Counted from the first letter of the stretch, positions 32,383 through 41,391 are shown. The stretch is 43,298 nt of DNA from an uncultured Collinsella sp. (GCA_902470345.1 CABRGB010000010.1:1-43298), one strand, 5' to 3'. A program made the numbers and translations. Notes: generated by a model not told the origin, from the sequence alone.

Positions 32383-34236
32383 TTACATCTGCTCGGGAGC
32401 GGTCACGCCAACAAGGGTGAGCACCAGGGCGAGCGTCACGCGGACGGCGTCGCAAGCGGCCAGACGGGCGCGCGAAAGCTCGGGGTCGACGGGACGGCCC
32501 TCGCTCGGCAGCACCTGGCAGGCAGCATAGAAGCTGTGGAAGTCGCCGGCGAGCTCCTCGGCAAAGTGCGTAAGACGGAACGGAGCGCGGTCGCGAGCGC
32601 AGCTACCGATAAGGTCGGTGAGCTCGTTGAGCTTACGCGAAAGGGCGAGCTCGGTCGGGTCGGTCAGCAGCGAGTAATCGACGTTCTCGCCAATGGCCTT
32701 CTCGGCGACGGCCTTCATGCCCATCTCGGCGGCTTGCTCGGCGGTAACGCCGGCGGCGCGACGCAGGATGGAGCACACGCGGGCGTGAGCGTACTGCACG
32801 TAGTACACCGGGTTGGAGTTGTCGCGCTTCTTAACGGCCTCGATGTCGAAGTCGACCATCTGGTTGGAGCTCTTGGAGATGAGCGTGTAACGAGCGGCGT
32901 CGGAGCCGACCTCGTCAACGAGCTCCTGCAGGGTCACCATGGTGCCCTTGCGCTTGGACATACGGACGGGCTTGCCGTTGCGCAGCAGGTTGACGAGCTG
33001 GCCCAGCAGAACCTCGAACTTGCCGGGGTAACCGAGAGCGTCGCAAACGCAGCGGACGCGCTCGATGTAGCCGTGGTGGTCGGCGCCCCAGATGTCGATG
33101 ACGTGGTCGACGCGCTGGAACTTATCCCAGTGATAGGCAACGTCGGAGGCGAAGTAGGTGTACTCACCGTCGGACTTGATCAGGACGCGGTCCTTGTCGT
33201 CGCCCAGATCGGTGGAGCGGAACCACAGGGCGCCGTCCTTGGTGTAGAGGTAGCCCATCTTGTCGAGCTTCTCAAAAGCGCGGTCGACGGCGGAAGTGCC
33301 GGCAGTCTCGCCCTCGGTGTCCTTCACATACAGCGAGCGCTCGGAGAACCAACGATCGAAGTCGCAGTTGACGGCGTGGCAAAGGTCGCGCATGTTGTCG
33401 ACCATCTTTACGTAGCCGCGCTCGCGGAAGCTCTCCATGCGCTCCTGCGGATCGGCCTCAACCCACTTGTCGCCGTCGGTGCGCCAGAACTCAGCAGCCT
33501 CGTCGATGATGTAGTCGCCGCCGTAGGAGTCCTTGCCCAGAGTCTCGGCAAAGTTGTCCTGGTAGGGATGGGTCTCGGGGTGCTCGTCGTTCTCGTCGGC
33601 GACAAAGGCGTCGCGGTCGGCGATCAGAATCTTGTGAGCCTCGTCGATATCCACGCCCTGCTTGGCGATGATGTCGGCAAGCTGCATGTAGCGCGTGCTG
33701 ATGGAGTTGCCGAAGGTGTTCATCTGAGAGCCGTGGTCGTTGATGTAGAACTCACGCTGGATGTCGTAACCGGCGTGGTCCATAACACGGCAGAGGGAGT
33801 CGCCCAGCGCGGCCCAGCGGCCATGGCCGATGTGCATGGGGCCGACGGGGTTGGCGGAAACGAACTCGACCTGGGTCTTCAGGCCGCCGCCGACGTTGGA
33901 CTTAGCGAAGTCCATACCCTTCTCGCGGGCCTCGCCAAAGATGGCGTTCTTGACGGCAACGGAGAGGTAGAAGTTGATGAAGCCAGGGCCGGCGATCTCG
34001 ACCTTCTCGATCGCGGGATCCTCGGGCATATGGGCAACGACGGCCTCGGCAATCTTGCGCGGGGCGCAGTGGGCCAGCTTGGCGGACTTCAGGGCCATGG
34101 TGGAGGTCCACTCGCCATGAGAAGTGTCAGCCGGTCGCTCGATGGCGCAATCGTCAAGTTCAAATGCGGAAAGGTCGCCGGCCTCCTGGGCCGCAGCAAG
34201 CGCAGCGCGTACCAGCTCTTCAATCTTCTCGGGCAT
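32383..34236 (-). CDS. argS: Arginyl-tRNA synthetase
   Basis: 617 residues from ATG 34236 (AAGGAGG upstream). A class I synthetase that charges tRNA-Arg. The HIGH signature appears as GPMHIGHGR within ANPVGPMHIGHGR, and the KMSKS-type loop is RMSKRKG. It has the N-terminal Arg-S add-on domain (residues ~1-100) and the C-terminal DALR anticodon-binding domain (YVQYAHARVCSILR). Length is a little above the common ~560-600, explained by a charged acidic insertion (DENDEHPETHPY) in the catalytic part. Essential housekeeping gene. Confidence 0.95.
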   Translation of the reverse strand: MPEKIEELVRAALAAAQEAGDLSAFELDDCAIERPADTSHGEWTSTMALKSAKLAHCAPRKIAEAVVAHMPEDPAIEKVEIAGPGFINFYLSVAVKNAIFGEAREKGMDFAKSNVGGGLKTQVEFVSANPVGPMHIGHGRWAALGDSLCRVMDHAGYDIQREFYINDHGSQMNTFGNSISTRYMQLADIIAKQGVDIDEAHKILIADRDAFVADENDEHPETHPYQDNFAETLGKDSYGGDYIIDEAAEFWRTDGDKWVEADPQERMESFRERGYVKMVDNMRDLCHAVNCDFDRWFSERSLYVKDTEGETAGTSAVDRAFEKLDKMGYLYTKDGALWFRSTDLGDDKDRVLIKSDGEYTYFASDVAYHWDKFQRVDHVIDIWGADHHGYIERVRCVCDALGYPGKFEVLLGQLVNLLRNGKPVRMSKRKGTMVTLQELVDEVGSDAARYTLISKSSNQMVDFDIEAVKKRDNSNPVYYVQYAHARVCSILRRAAGVTAEQAAEMGMKAVAEKAIGENVDYSLLTDPTELALSRKLNELTDLIGSCARDRAPFRLTHFAEELAGDFHSFYAACQVLPSEGRPVDPELSRARLAACDAVRVTLALVLTLVGVTAPEQM

Positions 34237-34578
34237 AGATCCTCCTTGTGTTAAAGCCCCCGAGCTCTTGGTCACTCGTAGGGCAAAAGCCAGAGTTTGT
34301 AGCACTCTATCACAAGCGACGCACACTGTCGCAGGGTAAAGCTAATAGATATTGCATATGCACAAAAATGACTACTGCTCCTGCGCGGCAGTACAAAGTT
34401 GGCGGTTTGCCTGCAGATTATGCACGCGTTGGAACTGCATAAACATATAAATGGGCAGTGCATTTTATCGAATACTCTTACCTATCGGAGTTGTGTGCTT
34501 TTCCTGCATAAAGTAAGGGTTTACGCACGTCAGCGTGGTATTCTTAACATACGTGAATTCGTATAAGTTGGAGGTAGC
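34237..34578. other. Divergent intergenic region between argS and carD-like gene
   Basis: About 340 bases, AT-rich toward the right side. It should contain promoters for both genes. TTTACG near 34531 is a possible -35 for carD, with a weak -10. No gene is supported. Confidence 0.4.
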
Positions 34579-35064
34579 ATGTTCTCAATCGGTCAACACG
34601 TCATTCATCCGGGTCAGGGAGTCTGCACCGTCGTCGGTTTTAGGGACGACACGCCGCAGCCCATGTTGTTGCTCGAGACCAAGCAGGGACATGCACAGAC
34701 GATCCTCATGTACCCCGTGGCGCAGGCCGACCGTTTGCATGCCGCCATCTCCCAGCAAGATGCCGAGCACCTGCTGAGCCACTACGACGAGCTGGAGTGC
34801 GACACCTTTACCGAGCGCAACAGCTCGCTTGAAGAGACGCACTTTAAGCAGCAGCTCAAGCTGGGTGCGCCCGAGACGGTCCGCGTGGCAAAAACCATGA
34901 TGCACCGTATTCGCCAGGCCGAGGAAGCAGATAAAAAGCCCAGCTCTTACTACATGCGCGTACTCAAGGAAGCCAAGCGCCGCTCCATCGAGGAGTTCGC
35001 CGTGGCCCTGGGCGTCACCGAGGAGGACGCCGAAGCCCGCCTATCCCAAGCCGCCCTCAACTAA
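34579..35064 (+). CDS. CarD-family RNA polymerase-binding regulator
   Basis: 161 residues from ATG 34579 (GGAGG). CarD/CdnL proteins bind the polymerase beta subunit and stabilise open promoter complexes. The N-terminal MFSIGQHVIHPGQGVCTVVG is the RNAP-interacting Tudor-like strand, and the C-terminal helical part (ADKKPSSYYMRVLKEAKRRS) is the DNA-contacting domain. Compared with mycobacterial CarD, the conserved Trp wedge cannot be placed with confidence. Its TAA stop is the first part of a REP-like hairpin element (35061-35107), which probably terminates the transcript. Confidence 0.85.
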   Translation: MFSIGQHVIHPGQGVCTVVGFRDDTPQPMLLLETKQGHAQTILMYPVAQADRLHAAISQQDAEHLLSHYDELECDTFTERNSSLEETHFKQQLKLGAPETVRVAKTMMHRIRQAEEADKKPSSYYMRVLKEAKRRSIEEFAVALGVTEEDAEARLSQAALN

Positions 35065-35107
35065 CCTGTCAAAAAGGGACAGGTTTATTTTGGCAGGTTT
35101 TATCTGG
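35061..35107 (+). repeat. REP-like element, copy 1 (at the carD-like stop codon)
   Basis: 47 bases beginning CTAACCTGTC. It includes the stop TAA (35062-35064), then the hairpin AACCTGTC / GACAGGTT with a T-rich tail (TTTATTTT), followed by GGCAGGTTTTATCTGG. It is inverted relative to copy 2, and the two bracket the RAYT gene. Confidence 0.8.
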
Positions 35108-35420
35108 CCAAACGTCAATGAACAATTAGTAAATGCCGGGTGCTCCGTTTTGTTTGTGAGCGCCCGGCCATTTTTTGATCGCCGCAGATTAGTTTGATGC
35201 CAATTTGCGACTTCTTTCACACGAGAGCCATCCTGCTCGACGTAACGAGCGCCTGCATCCACGGCAGGCGCGCTTGCCTTGCTCAATTACCATTAAAAAG
35301 CATCAATTTGAAAACGCAATAACATTTCGGCAGGTAGCAGCTATAGTCGGTGAACTGAATCTCGACAACCAAAGCCTCCGGATGCGGTATCTTCAGCCCA
35401 TCCAAGCTCAAGGAGGGGCC

Positions 35421-36179
35421 ATGCCGAGAAAACCTCGTTCAAAGTCACCGACTGGTTATTTCCACGTCACGTTGCGTGGAAACGGAGGACAATTGTTGTT
35501 TGACGGCGACGAGGACCGAATCGCCATGCTTCAGATCCTCGATGCGATCCTCCCTAAACACAATATTGAGCTTATCGCTTGGTGCCTTATGGGAAACCAC
35601 ATTCATCTCCTCATCGACGATCCGGACGACCGCAAGAGCGACGCGATGCAAGCGATAGCCGTGTCGTTTGCGGGTAGATACAATGCGCGGACAGGGCATA
35701 TCGGCCACGTGTTTCAGGAGCGATTTTGGGATTCGCCCATTAAGTCGGAAGTATATTTACTCGAGGCAATTCGATACATTCATCTGAATCCACAAAAAGC
35801 AGGACTGGCGGCATATGACGAATATCCCTGGAGCAGCCATCGCGAGTATCTAATGAGTGCCAGGTCACGGCCGCATGTCACCGGCAGCATTGTCGGTGTT
35901 TTATTCCCAACACCTCGCTCATACCTTCAGCTCATGGAAAGCACGCCGTCGCTTCCCTATCGCCCCAGCGCAACAGCCAAGGTTCGCGAGGACGATTTAT
36001 ACGAATTTGGCACGGCAATCGTGCAGAGTGTCGCAGGATGTGCTCCGACGGAACTCAAATCCGTCTCCAAGCCACTTCGCAATGAGGCGATTATTGCGCT
36101 TCGAAAAGAAGGATTAACGATTAAGCAGGTTCAGCTGCTGACCGGACTGGGAACATGGATTATCAAGAACGCGTCCTAG
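35421..36179 (+). CDS. RAYT: REP-associated tyrosine transposase
   Basis: 252 residues from ATG 35421 (AAGGAGGGGCC). A Y1-type single-strand transposase: HUH motif H60-I-H62 in WCLMGNHIHLLI, and the catalytic tyrosine in RYIHLNPQKAG (Y119). Both match the functional architecture; E. coli TnpA_REP has its Tyr in the same YIYINP motif. FQERF and YPWSS are also family features. The C-terminal helix-turn-helix is short (LTIKQVQLLTGLG). It lies between inverted copies of a ~47-bp hairpin element (35061-35107 and 36307-36354), the classical arrangement of a RAYT with its REP sequences. Activity is inferred. Confidence 0.85.
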   Translation: MPRKPRSKSPTGYFHVTLRGNGGQLLFDGDEDRIAMLQILDAILPKHNIELIAWCLMGNHIHLLIDDPDDRKSDAMQAIAVSFAGRYNARTGHIGHVFQERFWDSPIKSEVYLLEAIRYIHLNPQKAGLAAYDEYPWSSHREYLMSARSRPHVTGSIVGVLFPTPRSYLQLMESTPSLPYRPSATAKVREDDLYEFGTAIVQSVAGCAPTELKSVSKPLRNEAIIALRKEGLTIKQVQLLTGLGTWIIKNAS

Positions 36180-36266
36180 CGTCGCGTTTGCCGAGTCACG
36201 GATACGGCGAAGCGCAGCTTCCTGCCGCGAGGCGCCGCCATTCGCCAGCATCACCATGTCAAACAG

Positions 36267-36305
36267 AAAACGCTTCCGCTGAATAACGTCCAACGGAAGC
36301 GTTTT
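36267..36305. terminator. Terminator after the RAYT gene
   Basis: AAAACGCTTCCG (36267-36278) and CGGAAGCGTTTT (36294-36305) form a perfect 12-bp stem, usable in both directions. Confidence 0.75.
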
Positions 36306-36306
36306 C

Positions 36307-36354
36307 CCAGATAAAACCTACCAAAAATAAACCTGTCCCTTTTTGGCAGGTTAG
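36307..36354 (-). repeat. REP-like element, copy 2 (at the HD hydrolase stop codon)
   Basis: The reverse complement matches copy 1 over its full length with a few differences (TAACCTGCC, one extra T). It starts at the stop TAA (36351-36353) of the HD gene on the minus strand, in the same orientation relative to that gene as copy 1 has to carD. Confidence 0.8.
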
Positions 36355-36950
36355 GCCTGGAAGATGTCGCGGTCGGGGGCGAAGGACTGCATGGCCGCGA
36401 TGGTGCGGTCGAAGAGCTCAGGAAGCTCCCAGCCCAGCATCTCGGCGCCCTGCGAAATCACGTCGCGTGAGCAGCCGGCGGCAAAGCGCTTGTCCTTGAA
36501 CTTCTTCTTGAGTGACTTGGCCGTAAAGTCCATAACGCTCTTGCTCGGGCGCATGATCACAGCAGCACCGATCAGGCCGGTGAGCTCGTCGCAGGCAAAC
36601 AGGATCTTCTCCATCTGCAGCTCGGGCTTGGGCAGCGAAGAGTTGAAATCGGACGTGTGCGTCTGGATGGCGCGGATAAGCTCAGGAGTCGCACCCTCAC
36701 CCTCGAGAATCTCGGCGGCATAGATGGTGTGATTCATGGGGTCATCCTCATGCTCCTCCCAATCCAGGTCATGCAGCAGGCCGACAATGCCCCAAAACTC
36801 TTCGTTTTCGGGGTCGAACTCGCGCGCAAAGTAGCGCATGGTGCCCTCGACGGTCTCGCCGTGCGTGATATGGAACGGGTCCTTGTTGTGCTCGTTGAGC
36901 AGTTCGAACGCACGGTCGCGGGTGATTCCGGCGGAAAGCGTCTGGGACAT
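36351..36950 (-). CDS. HD-domain hydrolase
   Basis: 199 residues from ATG 36950 (GGAGG upstream). An HD-type phosphohydrolase: the metal-binding HD pair is in IVGLLHDLDWEEHEDDP, the first His in DPFHITHGETVEG, and the later His/Asp lie in IRAIQTHTSDFN. Such proteins cleave nucleotide or phosphate esters, and the substrate is unknown. It is probably monocistronic. Its stop codon is the edge of REP-like copy 2. Confidence 0.8.
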   Translation of the reverse strand: MSQTLSAGITRDRAFELLNEHNKDPFHITHGETVEGTMRYFAREFDPENEEFWGIVGLLHDLDWEEHEDDPMNHTIYAAEILEGEGATPELIRAIQTHTSDFNSSLPKPELQMEKILFACDELTGLIGAAVIMRPSKSVMDFTAKSLKKKFKDKRFAAGCSRDVISQGAEMLGWELPELFDRTIAAMQSFAPDRDIFQA

Positions 36951-37042
36951 GGCAATACCTCCAGGTGAGTCGGTGCTAGGACACGGTGTCACTATCGTAT
37001 ATCGCCGCGGCTCAAGCCGAAAGGTAGAAAAGGCATGCGGAG

Positions 37043-37071
37043 AAAAAAGCCGGGCGAACGTGTCGCCCGGC
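37043..37071 (-). terminator. Terminator downstream of proA
   Basis: On the minus strand, a perfect 9-bp stem (37063-37071 with 37049-37057) is followed by T6. It is separate from, and downstream of, REP-like copy 3. Confidence 0.8.
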
Positions 37072-37078
37072 AAAACCG

Positions 37079-37125
37079 CAGATAAAACCTGCCAAAATAA
37101 ACCTGTCCCTTTTTGGTAGGTTTAG
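37079..37125 (-). repeat. REP-like element, copy 3 (at the proA stop codon)
   Basis: The third copy, in minus orientation. Its reverse complement begins CTAAACCTACC and includes the proA TAA (37122-37124). It shares AAAAAGGGACAGGTTTATTTT-type internal sequence (in pieces) with copies 1 and 2. Confidence 0.8.
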
Positions 37126-38408
37126 GGACGGACCTGGCCGGTACCGCGGAGCTTGTATTTGTAGGTGGTGAGGGCCTCGGCGGCAAAGGGGCCGCGGGCG
37201 TGGAGCTTTTGGGTCGAGATGCCGATCTCGGCACCCAGCCCAAACTCGCCGCCGTCAGTGAAGCGCGTGCTGGCGTTGGCGTACACGGCCGAGGCGTCGA
37301 CCGCATCCAGGAAGCGCTCGCAGGCATCTTCGTCCTCGGCAACGATGGCTTCGGAGTGCATGGTGCCGTAGCGGTTGATGTGTGCGATGGCCTCGTCCTC
37401 GTTCGCCACGACCTTCACGCTCATCTCGAGCGCCAGGTACTCACGGCCCCAGTCCTCCTCAGTCGCGGCAACATAGTCGTCGCCCTCGGCAAGCCCAGCG
37501 TCGGCGCATGCGGTGCACGTGGCCTCGTCGCCGTGAATGAGCACGCCGCGGTCGTACAGCACGGCAACGACTGCGGGCAGGAAGCGATCAGCAACGGCAC
37601 GGTCGACCAGCAGCGACTCGGCGGCATTGCACACGCCCACGCGCTGGGTCTTGGCATTGACGATAATGTTGAGCGCCTTGTCAAAGTCGGCGGATTCATG
37701 CACGTAGATATGGCAGTTGCCCGTACCCGTCTCGATCACCGGCACAAGCGACTCGCGCACGCAGCGCTGAATCAGGCCCGCACCGCCACGCGGAATGAGC
37801 ACGTCGACGATGCCGCGGAGTTTCATGAGCTCGCCGGTGGCCTCGCGGTCGGTAGACTCGATCATCGAGACGGCCTCGCGCGGGAAACCCTGGGCCTCAA
37901 GCGCATCGGCCAGCAACTCGGAAATCATGGCGCACGAGTGATAGGCCAGCGAACCGCCGCGCAGAATGCAGGCGTTGCCTGTGCGGATGCAGATGCCCGC
38001 GGCATCGGCCGTCACGTTGGGGCGCGCCTCATAGACCATGGCGACCAGGCCCAGCGGCACGCTCACGCGGGTGAGGTCCACGCCGCTTGCAAGCACGCGG
38101 TGGTCGAGCACGCGGCCGACAGGATCGGGCAGCTCGGCGAGCTTCTCCAGGCCGGCGGCCATGCCCTCGACGCGCTCGGGCGTCAGCAACAGGCGATCGA
38201 GAAGCCCCGCCGAAGTCCCCGCATCGCGTGCAGCAGACATATCGAGCTCGTTGGCGGCAACGATGGAATCGACACCGTCGCGCAGCGCTGTGGCCATGGC
38301 GCGCACGGCCTCCTGACGCTGCTCATCGCTCGCCGTGGCAAGCGATGCCGACGCTGCCTTGGCGGCAACGGCAAGATCGTGGACATACGTGGCTATATCG
38401 ACCGACAT
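37122..38408 (-). CDS. proA: Gamma-glutamyl phosphate reductase
   Basis: 428 residues from ATG 38408 (GAAAGGG upstream). The second enzyme of proline synthesis: it reduces glutamyl-5-phosphate to the semialdehyde with NADPH. Aldehyde-dehydrogenase-like fold; VGVCNAAESLLV carries the catalytic Cys, and ARPNVTADAAGICIRTGNAC is the cofactor region. ASTRFTDGGEFGLGAEIGIS near the C-terminus is diagnostic. The expected proB partner lies 1.8 kb away on the same strand, separated by a hydrolase on the opposite strand. Confidence 0.95.
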   Translation of the reverse strand: MSVDIATYVHDLAVAAKAASASLATASDEQRQEAVRAMATALRDGVDSIVAANELDMSAARDAGTSAGLLDRLLLTPERVEGMAAGLEKLAELPDPVGRVLDHRVLASGVDLTRVSVPLGLVAMVYEARPNVTADAAGICIRTGNACILRGGSLAYHSCAMISELLADALEAQGFPREAVSMIESTDREATGELMKLRGIVDVLIPRGGAGLIQRCVRESLVPVIETGTGNCHIYVHESADFDKALNIIVNAKTQRVGVCNAAESLLVDRAVADRFLPAVVAVLYDRGVLIHGDEATCTACADAGLAEGDDYVAATEEDWGREYLALEMSVKVVANEDEAIAHINRYGTMHSEAIVAEDEDACERFLDAVDASAVYANASTRFTDGGEFGLGAEIGISTQKLHARGPFAAEALTTYKYKLRGTGQVRP

Positions 38409-38521
38409 GGGCGGCCCTTTCTCTTAGATGTTTGCCCACCATGGTAGCCGATTTGTGCATGCCCTCGCGCGCGGCGGTAGAATTGGTCAACCCGAAACAC
38501 CGCAACGAACGGAAGACTCAC

Positions 38522-39940
38522 ATGGCCCTCATCACTTCGTACCACGTCCCCGGCCTCTACGTCGAGGACCACAGCATCGACGTCCCCCTTGACTGGCGCG
38601 GCCTGGAGCCGATGCTGTTGGCCGTCGGCAGTACCATGCGCCGCGGCGCTATGCCGGCGCCAATCGCCGGCGCGCCCGAGAGCATCAAGCTCTTCTACCG
38701 CGTGGTTTGCGCGCCCGACCGCATCAACGACGATCTGCCACTGCTCCTGTTTTTGCAGGGCGGCCCCGGCGGCGAGAGCCCGCGTCCGCTCTCGCCCACG
38801 AGCGACGGTTGGATTGAGGAAGCCGTCAAGCACTTCCGCGTGGTCCTTCCCGACCAGCGCGGCACCGGACGCAGTAGCTGCGTGGACGGGCGCACGATTG
38901 CCGCACTGGGCGAGCGCGCCGAGGCGGCAGGCTCCGATGCCGCACGCTCGCAGGCGGACTTCCTCAAGCGCCACCTCGCCAGCTCCATCGTGCGCGATTT
39001 TGAGTACCTGCGCCTCGTGGGCTTTGGCGGCAAACCGTGGGTCACGCTCGGCCAAAGCTACGGCGGCTTTTTGACGTTGAGCTATCTATCGCTCTTCCCC
39101 GAGGGCGTGGCGGCGAGCTTTACCTGTGGTGGCATCCCCCACGTCCCGGCGAGCGCCAGCGAGGTCTACGCGCACACCTTCCCGCGCATGGCGGCCAAGA
39201 CGCAGCAGTATTATGACCGCTACCCCGCCGACGTTGAGCGGGTGGCAGCCCTGGCCGATGCGATCGAAGAGCAAAAGCCCGTGCTACCCGACGGCTCGCC
39301 GATGACGGTCGAGCGCCTGCAGCTCATGGGCAGCGACTTTGGCATGAAGCCGAGCTTTGAGCGCATGCACTGGATTATCGACCATGCGTTTGTTGATGGC
39401 GACGGCACGCTGGGCTGCGGTGCCTCAGTATCCGATAGCTTTTTGATGCGCGCTTTCGAGCGCACCAACACGCGCACGAATCCGCTGTACTGGACGCTGC
39501 AAGAGTTCATCTACGCCGATGGCGACACCATGCCCATTCGCTGGGCCGCGGCAGGGGAAAAGGCACACCGCGCCGAGTTCGACACGCTCGCGCGCCCGCT
39601 CATGTTTACCGGCGAGGCCATGTTCCCGTGGATGTTCGAGCAGATGCCCGAACTTAAGCCCTTCAAGCCCGCGATGGACCTGCTGATGGAAGACACCAGC
39701 TGGGACAAGATCTACGACCCACAGCGCCTGGCATGCAACGAGGTGCCACTCCAGGCCGCGGTGTACTTCGACGACATGTACGTAGATTCGGGCCTGCAGT
39801 TCGACACGCTCAGCCGCGTGGGCAACTCGCATGCCTGGGTGACCAACGAGTTTGAGCACGATGGCCTGCACGGCAGCGTGGTGTTCAAGCACCTCTTCGA
39901 CGAAGCCCTCAACCGCGGAGACCTGCGCCGAATCTTCTAG
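38522..39940 (+). CDS. Alpha/beta hydrolase, proline iminopeptidase-like (S33)
   Basis: 472 residues from ATG 38522. No strong ribosome site is visible, so the start is not certain. The lid and oxyanion hole are LFLQGGPGGESPRP, and the nucleophile elbow is LGQSYGGF (Ser in G-Q-S-Y-G). VVLPDQRGTGRSS is the family's characteristic strand, and the catalytic His lies near the C-terminus (EFEHDGLHGSV). This matches prolyl aminopeptidase-type enzymes that remove N-terminal proline from peptides. Its place between proA and proB fits a proline theme, though shared regulation is not shown. Confidence 0.8.
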   Translation: MALITSYHVPGLYVEDHSIDVPLDWRGLEPMLLAVGSTMRRGAMPAPIAGAPESIKLFYRVVCAPDRINDDLPLLLFLQGGPGGESPRPLSPTSDGWIEEAVKHFRVVLPDQRGTGRSSCVDGRTIAALGERAEAAGSDAARSQADFLKRHLASSIVRDFEYLRLVGFGGKPWVTLGQSYGGFLTLSYLSLFPEGVAASFTCGGIPHVPASASEVYAHTFPRMAAKTQQYYDRYPADVERVAALADAIEEQKPVLPDGSPMTVERLQLMGSDFGMKPSFERMHWIIDHAFVDGDGTLGCGASVSDSFLMRAFERTNTRTNPLYWTLQEFIYADGDTMPIRWAAAGEKAHRAEFDTLARPLMFTGEAMFPWMFEQMPELKPFKPAMDLLMEDTSWDKIYDPQRLACNEVPLQAAVYFDDMYVDSGLQFDTLSRVGNSHAWVTNEFEHDGLHGSVVFKHLFDEALNRGDLRRIF

Positions 39941-40012
39941 CGAAGAAGTGTCCCCACCTGCCGGCACATAAGGAACGTCCCCAAGTGCCGAACAAGTGCC
40001 GGAAACGACAAT
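39941..40012. repeat. GGGAC-box repeat after the hydrolase gene
   Basis: Contains GTGTCCCCACCTGCCGGCAC, then AACGTCCCCAAGTGCCG, with a further AAGTGCCGG copy. The core GGGGACGTTC (reverse) also occurs at 31650. Confidence 0.4.
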
Positions 40013-40088
40013 GCCGCAGGTAGAGGACGGAAAGCGAAAACGCCCCTAAGCGAGTGGCTTTGTATCGTAGGTCGAACAAAAGAAGCGA

Positions 40089-40188
40089 GCGCCGCCCAGA
40101 GCGAACAAGTTGGCATGAAAAAGGCGAGGCATAGACCTGATGGTCATGCCTCGCCTTTTGAATGACAAATTGTCGCTCTGGGCGGCGC
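40089..40188. repeat. ~100-bp nearly perfect palindrome
   Basis: A 16-bp perfect outer stem (40089-40104 and 40173-40188). Pairing continues inward with few mismatches to an AAAAGGCGAGGCAT / ATGCCTCGCCTTTT inner stem that can act as a bidirectional terminator. It lies between convergent genes, 14 bases from the proB stop. Confidence 0.8.
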
Positions 40189-40202
40189 GCAGCGTCGACC
40201 CG

Positions 40203-41330
40203 TTAGGCGAAGACAATCAAGTTGTCTCGGTGGATCGCGGGTTTCTCGGCCAGGTCTGCCAGCAGGCGGTTGCTGGCAATCTGGTCCTGGCGGCGGCCGG
40301 CAGCAAGCTCCAGCACGTCCGAATCGGCCTCGGCGATACCGCGGGCGACAACCATACCGCTCGGATCACACACATCGAGCACATCGCCCTCGGCAAAATC
40401 TCCATCGACCTGGCGAATACCCACCGCGAGCAAGGACGAGCCACGGCTGACCAGCGCCTTCGCGGCTCCGTCGTCAACCGTTACCGAGCCATGCGCCTTG
40501 TCGCCCAGTGCGATCCACAGCTTACGGGGCGCAATGTCCAGGCGCTCCGCCGGCGGGTCGAACAGCGTGCCCACGCTCTCGCCGCGGGCCAGGCGCACGA
40601 GCGCATCGGGCTCCTCGCCCGAGCAAATCACGCTCTGAATGCCGGCCGTCATCAAAATGCGGCTCGCGCGAATCTTGGTGATCATGCCGCCGGTGCCCAC
40701 CGACGTCGAAGAATCTCCCGCCGAGGCGATGATCTTGGCATCGATTTTGCGCACGACCGGGACAAACTCGGCCGTCGGATCCTCATGCGGATTGGCGGTG
40801 TAGAGGCCGTCGATGTCGGACAGCGTCACGCACAGGTCCGCCGAAACCAAGCAGCTCACGAGGGCCGCGAGCGTATCGTTGTCGCCGAACTTAATCTCGT
40901 CGACGGTGACGGTGTCGTTTTCGTTGACGACCGGCACGACGCCCAGCTCCACCAGGCGCAGCAGGGCGTCGCGCGCGTGCAGGTAGGACGTACGGCGCGC
41001 CGTGTCATGGCGCGTGAGCAGCACGAGCGAGGTGAGTAGGTCGCGCGCATGGAACTCCTCGTCGTAGGCCGACGAGATGATGCACTGACCGGCCGAGGCG
41101 CATGCCTGCAGGCTCGGCAGGTCACCGACCGGTTTGCGGTCGAAACCCAGAACGGGATAGCCACAGGCAATGGCGCCGGAGCTCACCACGACCAAGCGCC
41201 AGCCAAGCTTGCGCAGGGCCGCGGCCTGATCGGCAAGCCCGCCGATAAAGGCGCGGTTGACCTTGCCATCGGCGCCCACCACCGTGGACGAGCCAATCTT
41301 TACCACCATCGTTTTATAAGAAGTCGTCAT
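40203..41330 (-). CDS. proB: Glutamate 5-kinase
   Basis: 375 residues from ATG 41330. It phosphorylates glutamate in the first step of proline synthesis and is normally feedback-inhibited by proline. The amino acid kinase fold is clear (VVKIGSSTVVGADGK, VVSSGAIACGYP, VVNENDTVTVDEIKFGDND and GTGGMITKIRASRI). A C-terminal PUA domain (about 285-375) is present, as in the long form of ProB. It is separated from proA by the hydrolase, unlike the usual proBA operon. It is followed upstream by pncB on the same strand. Confidence 0.95.
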   Translation of the reverse strand: MTTSYKTMVVKIGSSTVVGADGKVNRAFIGGLADQAAALRKLGWRLVVVSSGAIACGYPVLGFDRKPVGDLPSLQACASAGQCIISSAYDEEFHARDLLTSLVLLTRHDTARRTSYLHARDALLRLVELGVVPVVNENDTVTVDEIKFGDNDTLAALVSCLVSADLCVTLSDIDGLYTANPHEDPTAEFVPVVRKIDAKIIASAGDSSTSVGTGGMITKIRASRILMTAGIQSVICSGEEPDALVRLARGESVGTLFDPPAERLDIAPRKLWIALGDKAHGSVTVDDGAAKALVSRGSSLLAVGIRQVDGDFAEGDVLDVCDPSGMVVARGIAEADSDVLELAAGRRQDQIASNRLLADLAEKPAIHRDNLIVFA

Positions 41331-41391
41331 ACGTCAAACCAATCGGATGTCGAGCGTTCGGGCGAGCTGGAGCAGCCGGGGCACCTGGTGC

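Noticed and set aside
32371..34254. 627-codon plus-strand frame opposite argS
   Set aside because: Antisense shadow; argS is unambiguous by its HIGH and KMSKS motifs.
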